Positions 20,801-32,800 of a DNA stretch of 64,000 bases are shown here, piece after piece; the stretch's first letter is position 1; every line of letters starts with the position of its first letter. Origin of the DNA: Pseudoips prasinana (lineage: Eukaryota > Arthropoda > Insecta > Lepidoptera > Nolidae); the NCBI GenBank assembly GCA_951640165.1, contig OX621242.1, positions 21,324,001 to 21,388,000 of the forward strand, written 5' to 3'. The position numbers and the translations under genes were made by a program. The notes below the pieces were generated by a model. That model saw only the letters and a program-made list of their open reading frames with translations, was not told where the DNA came from and did not search any database.

Positions 20801-23800
20801 GGCTCAATTACCATCAGGAATCACACACAACATTCTACTTTATCATACTGATCTTACCTGTGTGGTCACAGTGCTGGTGGAAACAAAAATAAAAAAATAC
20901 TACTCTGTCAAGAAAGTGGCGGGAAAAAAGGATCATGCCTTATCAGTGCCTCTAGCACAAGTTCCTGCAGTTTACTTACTCAATCACACATACAGTTTCG
21001 TCCCATACATTGAGCACCAGAGTTTTAGTTCTTGATAGTTTCCGCGTGAGGCGCTGGTGCTCAATGTATGGGAGGAAACTGTATGTGTGATCGAGTAAGT
21101 AAACTGCAGGAACTCGTGCTAGAGGCACAGACCATTTTTAAACACACTTTCCACAATATCTTTACATCCTATGTCTCTTCTATATCTCTTTTATAGCCTT
21201 AAACTTATGGACCACTATGGAAAAGTTTGGCTTTTAACACAGAAAATAATAGTTTGTCTCATATCTGTCTTAACTGGTAATAAACTTTTCAAATTTTTTA
21301 TAAAATCTACTATCTGTAGCAAATTTAAGAACAGTTGAATCCCTTATTGTATGTGCTTTCTGAACACTTGGCATTCTTAATTTCAAGACTACAAAATATA
21401 AAAAAGCAGCAATCCCTTGAATAACCAGTTTTAGTTAGTATAGACTTCAAGGTCATTACATCACCACTGTGAAAGTGATGTCATATAACAATTTAGACAC
21501 TTCCTTTAGCCTGCTTTTTCACCAGATTTATGGGAAACTTACCAATAGTATAGCTTAATTCTCAAAGTTCTAGCTATAAATAATTAAGCAATTCTAGTGT
21601 GCAAGCTATGGTGAATCAACTTTATCAAAATCAAATTGTGGTAGAAGATTTGGCACACTCTGTTGTATGAAGTTTTGGTGTCATACAAATGATACATACC
21701 ATTTTTCCTAGAGAAAAAATCTAATTTTCTTTAAAATTTGCTAAAACTGATAAGGACTAATGCTATATAAAAGTATAATTGCGTAACTTTTATTAGATAT
21801 AGATGCCATTGGGGTGTCTTCTTTATGATTTTAGAACTAGTTTTTTGTTTCACATCATGTTTATGTCTCTCTTATTTTGTCATGCTGTAACACACAAATG
21901 TGTGCGAAAAACTAAAGGCATCTCTAATCAATAAAGTACTGTTAGCTCCAAAATACCAAATTACAAAATGCATTACAAACTGCAGATATAACTATAATCA
22001 CTATAGATCAAAATTCTTAATAATTTTACTATACTTAGTCAATATGGGTCTATGGTACTATGGCTCCCATAAGAAGGCTCCAGGTTGCCCAAAGAGCAAT
22101 AAGAGATTCTCTCCAAGAACAAAACAGAGATATTGAAATACTCAGGTGAACTGAAGTAACCAACTTAGCCCTAAGAATTGCCAAGCTAAGTGATGAATGC
22201 TGGAGCAAAAAGGTTCTAGAGTGGTGACCATGAAAAGGTGCCGTTGATGCTGTGAGGGTTGCTGGATGCTACAAGATGCGGTTAGCATAAGACCAACAAT
22301 GGTGCATATATTTGGGGAGGCCTTTGTTTAGAGGTGGACCTCTTTCAGCTGTTGTGATGAGGTTACATGTAAATGTTGTTCAGTCTCAAGAAAATTATTA
22401 CTATATTAGAATCTAAACAGGACTAGGTTATTGAAATCCTCAAAATTGATATATTTGTGCGAGGCCTTTGTTCAGTGGTGGATGTTTTTCAGCTGACATG
22501 ATGATGTTACATGTAAATGTTGTTAAGTCTCAGAGATACTTATCTCAAGAAAATGATTACTATATTAGAATCTAAAGAAGACTAGGTTATTGAAATTCTC
22601 AAAATCTATACATGAAAAGTTAGTAATGCGTTATGATTTTTGGTGGCAGGTAGTTGATTAAGTTCAAGGAAGGTGCTGAACAGGCGCTTTGTAAGACCTT
22701 TTTTAGTAAAGTTATATTTTATTCAACAGAAACGTTCACGCACAAGAAGTCGTTCGCGATCTCGCGATATCCGTGACATGCGCAACCGACGTGACTCGCC
22801 ACCCCGCAAGCGACCAGTAATACACCAACCTTCACCTGTCAAATATGTCGTCCGCGTGCCAAGGATCCCACTGGATATGTAAGACAACCATACTAAACTA
22901 CTTACCAGTTACAACATTGAAACTTTGCATTGAAAGTGCTGAGTAAAGTTTAACTATGATTGAGTAGATAGATTATTTCCATACCAAAATAATAAAGAGG
23001 ATCCCTTAAGGTGGGACTTATTGTTCATTCTTAAACAATTTGTATTAATTGTATTTACTATTCAAGATATACTACTGTTCAGTTCAGTTGTTTCAAATAA
23101 CTAGGGTAAATAGTTACTTGAAACTTAGAATAGTTGTTACTTATCCAACCATATTGCTAATGAAATAAAGAGAAAATTTTAGTTAGATTTACAAAAGAAA
23201 ATGTTATTTATTATAATATTGTAAATCTTGAAACTCCATATGAAAGGGGGTTATGTTTCACATTGCAGAACAGATTTTTCTTTTTTAAAATAAGCTGCAG
23301 CGGCAGCAGCTCCACCGGTAGTCGGGCAGCATCTCCATCAGTAGTGACTAAAACAAACCCTTCTTAATGGCAACTGTAGAAAACTTTGGAGGAGGCCTAT
23401 GTGGACGATACGATGATGATGTTTTGGAGGATCAATATTATGTATTGTTTGTTCAAAACATTTAACCTTACCTGTCTAAACATACTCAAATACTTCGAAA
23501 TAGGAATCTCCAAAATTCACACCTATTTTTGTATAAATAAAGGTTTGTCTTTGTGAAAATTCAATATATTTTAATTTTGTCACGTAATATCAATGCTCAC
23601 ACACCACAGGACAGTCTATAAGAACCACTGACTATGAAGTTGTACTGCCCAACAAAATAAATTACCAAAAACATACATTTGTGTAAAACAGAAAAAATAG
23701 ACACCAGGCACATGTTTTGAGGTGATTCTTGATAAAAAAAAGAGTTATATTTAAGTCACTTAAAAGATATGAAATCAGTACTTACCATCTAATACTTTAA

Positions 23801-26800
23801 TTATAAGAATTAGTACTATAATTAAGACTTATATGTATTGTAATTTCTGTTACAGTCAAAAGCTAGATGTTCCTGCCTTATCACAACGCTACACAAATTT
23901 GTATGTACCATCTGATTTCTTCAATGCGCAAGTGAAATGGGGTGAAACATTTCCCCCGCAGACACCATTCTCTATCAATAGTCCTTGTGGCTATCACATC
24001 TTGAATAAGGAAGTGGAAAACCCTATTCCTAATGAAGCCATTTTGGAACCAGCCGATGCAGATTATAGATTTTCAGCTAAAGTAAGTTTCTTATCTGTGT
24101 GTTTTGATCTTGGAATATCTTATATACTCCTCCAACTTGTGAACTGCCAATTTCTAGGAGCGCCATTTTTATAGTCATGTAATAATACTTTTTTTTTAAT
24201 ATATTTTAGGTGATGTTAATCAGCATGCCGACATTGGAAGCCCTATACCAGAAATGTGGACTCACTAAAGTTGATGATAAAGACAAACGTAACACAAAAA
24301 CTCCTTTGCATCCAACCAGACTAATCAAATTCCTTGTAGGACAAAAAGGAAAAGGTGGTGAAAACTTTGCTATAGGTGGACCTTGGAGTCCCTCTCTAGA
24401 TGGTGAAAATCCTCAGTCAGATCCTAAAGTTTTAGTAAAAACTGCTATACGTACTTGCAAGGCACTTACAGGCGTCGATTTATCTTCGTGTACACAGTGG
24501 TAAGTTTTCACAATGTTGATTGGTCACTAACAATGCTACATTGCTGGCAATATTCTAAGACGTGATTGTGGGGTTCAGAGTTTTCTTCTCGTCAAGTTAT
24601 TAAGTAAATCGAGTAGTCCGATTGGCTGTAGAATGACGGTCGAAAGACACTTAGACTTAGTTCCTCAAGTTAGTCATGGTACACACATTCCTGACGTGAG
24701 AGTACGGAGGCGTTCTTACACCGTGGACGGCGCAAAGAGCGGTTCTACTCTCTCAGCGGATGTGTCGTGACCGCGCTCGTGAGTATACCACTATAACTGT
24801 ATTACCCATGCAGGTACCGAATGGTGGAGTTTTACTACTGGCGCGAGGGCAGCGGCGGCAAGTCGCGGCTCGAGTGCGTGGTGTTGTTCCTGCCGGACGT
24901 GTGGTCGGCGCAGCCCTCGCGCATCGACTGGACCACCGTACAGGAGCGGTATAAGGCGGCCAGCGACGCGGCGCTGCGGCGGCTCGACGGCCCCGTGCCT
25001 GCGCCCGCGCCTAGCGAGAAGCCGCCCGGCGACACCAAGGCGGACGCCTCTCCGGCGGACAAATCGCAAATTGTTTGTTCCCAGTTTTGTTTAGTTATGT
25101 TTCCGGCTGCGCTAAGATGATGGACCCCTCCACCGAGCCCCTGCTGCGTCAAATTGTCCAGCCATCGCGCGGACGTCTGCGAGACATAGATAACCTTATT
25201 ATAATAATTAATTTTTTTCCATAACAGTACAGAGAAAGTCACTCCCTAACATACTTATATGAAGCCTTAGTCTTTTAAACTTAAAACTCAGCATTTTCTT
25301 GCACCCTGAGTTCACTTTGTTTGTTGGCGAAAATTATGACTATGTTAAAAATTTTCAGGATAACAAAGACCTCGATAGTTCTACGATAACCATTGATGAA
25401 AATGATGATGATGAAGAAAAACCGGAACCCACACATTATTCCAAAATTGATCTTAGAACTATAAAAGTTGAGCAATTGAAACAAGAGTTGCGTGCACGTA
25501 ATGTTAGTTGTAAAGGTGAGTCATAGAACAAATTCCATTTTTTGGTTGAACTATTTTTTAAATGTTTTACAGAACTTAGTAATTAAACCTTATTCTCCAC
25601 AGGACTCAGGGCCCAACTAATATCGAGATTGTCAAAAATATTGAAATCGGAAGAAGCAGATGATAAGAAGGGTGATGAGAATGATGTAATGGAGCTAGAA
25701 GATGATCAGTTGGTACAGGAAAATAAAGAGAATAAGGATGATCAAATTGAAATAAAAGATGATGACGAACCTCAGGACAAGAAAGCCGAGAGCAAACCAG
25801 AGAAGCAGGACAAAGAACCCAAAGCAGAGGAGACAGAGAAAAAAGGAGAGAAAGTAGAAAAAAAGACTGAGAAAGAGATTGAAGAAGAGAAGAGAAAGGT
25901 AATATTTATTTAAAAATTCTGTCATTTAGTAACTTTCATCTCAATGCGACAACCACAATCAAATTAAATTATATTGTAACTATAAAATCGCGACATTGCT
26001 GAATGCATAAAACATTTATCTAAAATGTTACTGATTTGCAGCTTGAAAAAGAAAAACAGACAATCAAAAGCCGGTATGAGCTCCCCTCATCGCCTTACAT
26101 CTTGGTGCACCCTTCAAGTACGGCTAAGGGTGGCAAGTTTAACTGTAGTATTGCCACTCTCTCTTTGCTTCTGGACTATCGAATCACCGATAATAAGGAG
26201 CACAGCTTCGAGGTTAGTATTTAAAATTTCGCTGTTGATCTTTAAAATTAATACAAACAACACGTGAAAAACCAATCATTGAATATGTAGAATACATAAA
26301 CATTTTCTCTTTGAGCAATTGTTAAGGCTTTTTTTATCAAATATTTCATCAAGCTAAATGCCAATACAAAACTTTGTGCTTATTTTTATTCTGTATTTTG
26401 AGTAACACACATCAAATAATTTGAATTATCTTTGGGAATATTAAGTGTCGAGTTTACTTGCGCCCAGGTTCCATTAGTATGTAAACAAGCCTGGACTTAT
26501 GAACTTCTTACATAACTTTGGCTTTTTTTTCAGGATTTGAATATAAATAAATTGGACACCATTTATTTTTTTATGTTTCCGGGTATATCAATTTATTTCA
26601 GGTCCTCGCCTATACAATATGTTCTCTTTTCGTAGCCATATCCTTCATAAAATACATCCATATTAAAGTTAAATAAATATTTAATCCATACAGTATTGTG
26701 TGACACGCATAAATTTTATTTATATACATATATGTAGTATTTTTACACGATTTTGTGTCTCTTTCCCCATGGGTCATGGCGCTAATTTTCAACTGGACAC

Positions 26801-29800
26801 CAACGCGTCTCATTGTTTGGCATTCCATTTTTAAAAACCTCATTATGGCTAAATAAATCTAATGAATCTTCACTAATTACAGCTATTTGTGTTCGCGGAG
26901 CTTTTTAATGAGATGTTGATGCGTGACTTCGGATTCTACATCTATAAGACGCTGTACACACTGCCGGAAAAGACTGAAGAAGTTAAGGAGAAAGTAGAAG
27001 ACAAGGACAAGAAAGTTGAGGAAAAGAAAGACGAGAAAAAGGATGAGAAGAAAGAAGATCGGCGCGATGACAGACGTGATTCTCGCAGGCGAGATAGGAA
27101 GGTATGAACACAAATTACATAGAATATACATCAATAATATGTAGTAATATACAATGTATGACAAATATTAATAAAACAACCACTGCGAGCTGCGTAATGG
27201 GCGGGGTTGCCCTGGAGGTCGATCGTTGTGGCTGCGATTTCCACACAGTACAAACTTTGAGTAAAAACAAGGATTTGTGTTGCGGATCTCGTTGAATGAG
27301 GGAATACTCTCGGTCAATACATTATAAAAAGGAAAAAGATTTCAGGAGTCTTATATACAGGTGTCATCTAACAACTTGTACACTATCAATTTGTGAAATA
27401 CACGAAATAATAAAAGTGAATATATGTTTTACGAGATGTGCAGTAAATTTGGTCCCCACTATATTTACTTAAGTGTCAAAAAAACCTCTACTACGAATAA
27501 ATTTCGGGACTTCATAAAACATGTTTTGCATATTTTCGTGTATTTTGCGAACTGAAGTTCTAGGAGAGGTTTAGTTTCATGGATAAATTACACTTTGCAT
27601 AATATGTTTGTTACGAGTATTGCACTGACTACACGTTTTGTTTGAAAAAACAGCCTGCCTATTTCGTTTTGGAAACTGAATAAATACTAATATTATTAAC
27701 GCCCATTTACTCGTTTATCAGGACTCTGGCAGTGAAGATGATCGGAGTTCATCGCCCAAGCGCCGCAGCCGCGGGGTCGAATTGCCTCCCGACCCGTACC
27801 TGTTACTTTCGCTCGTATACTTTGACACCTCCCGTGGGGGCAGCATGACTAAGAAGGACCTACAGAACTTGTTCATGAGCCTAGGCCTGCAGCTGTCCCG
27901 GTCACAAATACGATCAGTACTGGAGAAAGTATGCGTGAAAGAATCATTTAATTACAAGTAAGTATATTTTACCGCCATGTAATTTATATTTTAACTTTAG
28001 TTGTAATGCTTAGTCTCACTCATTCAAAGATAAATGCTTGGAGCCATGTTAATGCATTTTAGATTTTTCTATTTATTTGCGATTTGTGTAGGCCACGCCC
28101 GTTCGTTACGTGACGAAGAATATTAGGGTGTGCGACACGCGAAATAAAACGAAAGAGTTTGTTTATAATGACTTTTCCGAGGGCGACATCGCGGTAGGGA
28201 GATCGAATTCGTTGTACTTACCAATATTCTGGAGCTCACTATGTAGTCATTTTCTTAAATTCTTCTTTCTTCTCAGTAGCTCCCAGAAGTGAATGAATCT
28301 ACGGGCGAACCGGCCCTAAATATACTCAGAATCAAATTTGAGATTTTAGAAAAATCAATCCTACACCCCGCAAATGGTTTTCTTTATTATTCTCTGACAA
28401 GAATATTATACATCGAATTGGTTACATATGAGAGAGACACTAATTTCGAATTGTCGCGAACTGTCAAAAATTAAATACACAAATGTACAGATTATAGTAG
28501 TTGAATGGCCTATGGCATTATTTTTATTACAGTATAAGATATATATTCATTATAAGATAGTTTACGTTATAATTGCTAGGACACAATAAAATAATTTTGT
28601 ACTTTTTCAGGGCACTAATTCAAACCATCAAAGATGTTGCATCGGGGTCACCGGAAGCGATACAGGACTTACCATTGGACAGCACTATTATGGCGAGTGA
28701 AGTGCCGACACATGTAAGAACGAATTTAATACTATAAATTTGTATATCACAATATCGTACATCATATCGACTTACACTATGACTTACCTAAAACATTAAA
28801 AACTTAAGATTATAAACTAGAAGTGGGTTGTAGCAGGTAAAATCGTGTAACTATTCTACCTGTTCCTGTTTTTTTTTATATATAAATAACAGGCCTAAAG
28901 TCTGTTATTTCATACTATTAAGAAAGAAACAGTGTATTGTGTGGTCACCGTTACCACAGTTAGAAAATTTACCCTGTTTACTGTGACAGTTGTTTGTAGA
29001 AGTTATTATAAGGTACTAAATAAAAATGTCCTTGCTATTATCTTATTACGACTTAGGATTAATGCGTTGAAGTCATTTCATATTGTTTGGGTGCATGAAT
29101 TATATAATATAGCAGTTACAGAACTAGAAAGCCTAGCTGATATACCAATGCGAAAAATATACCCTTTCCAATCGTTTATTTAACTTTCGACAGCTCCAAT
29201 ATTTAATCAAATAGTGATACCCTGACCCGTTACCGATTCGATTTCTTTTATCGATCGATTTTATTTATTAAGAAGTTTTAATCGATTTAACACACTCATT
29301 ATTTCATCGCTAATTTCGTAATTTTATCAATTATTAAACATATTTTTTAATCCCTAAAGTACTATGAATTTCAACATTTTGTACCTGTTCATTACAATTA
29401 GGTACCGCATTTCATTCACATGCTTTTTATTTGGACCAACTACAGTAAGTCTAAACGATTATTTTAGATTCATTAATTTGCATCCCATTACTAGTACGAG
29501 TACGATGGAACTGTTTTCATTACGCAAATTATTTATGCATTAAAACAGAGACATTTAGGACATTTTAATGCAAAATAATAAAGGTTTTAACGTGGCTTAA
29601 TATAAAATAGAATCACAATTATTATTTTATTGTATGTTTTATTAATATTATCGATTTACTTCAAACCATTTTTATAGTCTGCGGTCATTAATTACCAATG
29701 TCACATCTCTAAGTGGGCGTCCATGAAGTACAGTATTCCCTGTAGTACATTGTATCAAAAATTATTACAAACATTTATGTGCGTGATCTGTCAAAAGTTT

Positions 29801-32800
29801 AATAAACGATTGGATACATTATACTGCTGTAACAGGGTATTAAAGTCACTGCTTATACGTATATACATACATACATGGACTCACGCCTGGTTCCCAGAGG
29901 GGTAGGTAGAGACAACGGATTTTCATTTATCACGATCTTTCCACACCTCTTTTGCCTCGATTACTGCCATTATATTCTTTAGGGTACTACTACTACTTAT
30001 ATGTATATATAACGGTTTATATCTTGTTTTTACTTAGGTACTTCAAGCGTATGATCGAATAGAGAAAAAAGCTTGTAACTGTCGTATGTAGAATTTTGCT
30101 AACGCGAAGCACAAAAGCTGTTCTTTGAGTTTGTTAGTAACAGTTACAAACTGTTATTTTGGCATATATGATAGCGTACCAATTAACTAATTAGTTAAAC
30201 ATAAATGTTTGTTATATTGTAAAGATATCAGATTATATTATAACTGTAAGTCACACCATAATTATATAACTTCTATATCGTCTGCAATGAGGCGTGCAAA
30301 ACAACACCTGCAGTCGAACGATCATAGATCACGAGAATAACAACAATACTAGTTAACTTGAATAGTTATTTGTTGTACAATTCAATCTCAATTTTGATGA
30401 CCGAGCAAGCGAAGGAATCTAATATTGAATCCTCAGCGTTAGCGAGGGAATCAAAAGAGCACGAGGTAAAAATATTTACACTCGAGTGCAACACGTAACT
30501 TTTGATCCCACCTCGGCGAGAAAATGACTAAATCCAAAAAAAAACATTTACAATCACAAGATGTTCTTATTTCTGTTTAGGTATTAACTTCTACATTTAT
30601 GATAGGTAAGTATTACAGAATAATCTTTAAATTATAACAAATAATACTTAGGTATAATTAAAAAAAAATTAAGTACGTTGCTAGTTTCTAAAGTTGAGTG
30701 TAATGTTAGTAGGTTCTGTAATTAAATTAAAAAAGTACACCAAGGAGATTGCGAGTCGTGAGTTTTTAACAAACTGTAAAAAGTTGTATGATAAATGCGG
30801 CACAATGGAGGTGTAGAAGTAAATAGGCTTAATGATATTTTGATTCCTGTACGGTAAGGTTCCGGACATTTAGACTATGAATTGTCACTGAAAATAACTG
30901 CTACGTAAAATGATTGATGTAACTGATGCACGCGCGGCGCTATTGGGTCCAATTTGCGACCTAAATGCAAAAATGCCTGTATGTACGAGCAATTTGACCC
31001 TACAAATTCACAAACTTAATGCACATACAGTTTTCTAAATTTTTAATTTACTTAATGTATCGGATAAAAATAACTTTTGCACTCAGATATCGAAGAGCAA
31101 AAATACTCTCCGAGATCGGGGGATGGGATATTACTCTTTCTTTAAATGTAAAATTACAGCTTATTTATGACATTGGGGGCTGAATCTGTATTTTTTTGTA
31201 GATTGCTGAACTAGAAGAAGCCATCGCAACGGGCAACCGCAATTTATTACCTGTTTTTAATATACCTGGCATTGAGTCTTCTGGAGGTCAAGGAGAAACC
31301 AAGGATATTAGTGAATCAGGTAAAATTTCATGCAAAATAATTCTTGTACTTTTACATGCATTAAAATTTTGAAGTATTTTATATATATGTTGTACCAGAA
31401 AAGATCTTATACTCCAGACAGAATCATCCTCACTTTACTACGCGAAATTCTATTTAGATTAAACATTTTGGAAATTTTCTAGATTTTTAGAGAAACCCAT
31501 TTTAATTAGGTTTGTCTTAGTCCCATCGGGCAGCTGAAGAATATTTGGTACTTTTATAATGATTATATATCGTATAACTATTTAGCATGGCTTGGAAAGA
31601 CTGCATATTATATTGCATTCATTAAATACAGAAGCAAATAACTTTAATCGAAATTCCCATGTTTTCAATATTGAGGTTACGCAACCGGCTGCGCCCATTG
31701 CTCTTTCACTCGAACCTCTTTGTTTTGAGAGAATACTCTGTAAGAACAATTTGTTTAATCTATATTCTTACAAAATATGTGTCAAGGGAGATCCTGGTGA
31801 TCTTTAGTGTGGGGTTCTCTAGTTCCGACACCAATCACTCGCAAACGAAATATATCTACATATTTATATCCATGTTAACACAAAGAGCAATGGGGAGGGC
31901 TATGTTCGAAGTTACCCTTCGATCAAATCAGAAACTTCGAAATGCACAGGTGAACCAAAACCGACATAGCCCAAAGAAATGCCAATCTGAAGTGGCAGTG
32001 GGCGGGGGCACATAGCTCGTAGAACTGACAGCTGCTGGGGCTGAAAGGTTCTCGAGTGGCGACCACAAACTGGAAGACGCAGCGTGGGCAAACCCCCCTC
32101 AAGGTGGGAGAAAGGAAGGGTCGTGGGAAGCCGCTGGATGCGGGCAGCACAACACCAGCCGTTGTGGAGATTCTTGGCGGAGGCCTTTGTCTAGCAGTGG
32201 ACGTTAATGTTATAATGAAACATTTGTGAATATTTTTTTTTCTTTTTTTTTTTGTAGTAAACAAACACATATCAACATAACAAAATCATAGTTGACAAAC
32301 ACAACATAAAGCTAATGTGTATATACATGAATGTATTTCTGCCGTTCAGGCATGGTGATGTTCAAGTCGCGGCTGGTGGACGTGGGCGCGCTGGTGGCAG
32401 CGGAGTCGCGCGGCGCCGCCGCCCGCGCGAGGCTCGAAGGCGCGCTGGAAGCGACGCGCGCGGCGCTACGGGCGGCACGCGCCGCCGCGCACTCCACGCA
32501 GCAGGCAGAGCGCGGCGCGCAGTCGCAGGTGTCCGACCTCAGCGCCAGCCTCGCCGCCGCGCGGGCGCGCATCACCTCGCTCACCGTACGTACACCCACA
32601 CCCTAGTGTTACCCGCCACGTGTCGCGCCGCGCACTCCACGCAGCAGGCAGAGCGCGGCGCGCAGTCGCAGGTGTCCGACCTCAGCGCCAGCCTCGCCGC
32701 CGCGCGGGCGCGCATCACCTCGCTCACCGTACGTACACCCACACCCTAGTGTTACCCGCCACGTGTCGCGCCGCGCACTCCACGCAGCAGGCAGAGCGCG

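Noticed and set aside
25695..25925. Minus-strand hydrophobic open frame (also 26,883-27,164)
   Set aside because: Complement of Glu/Lys-rich CCAR1 exons, which always reads as Phe/Leu-rich.
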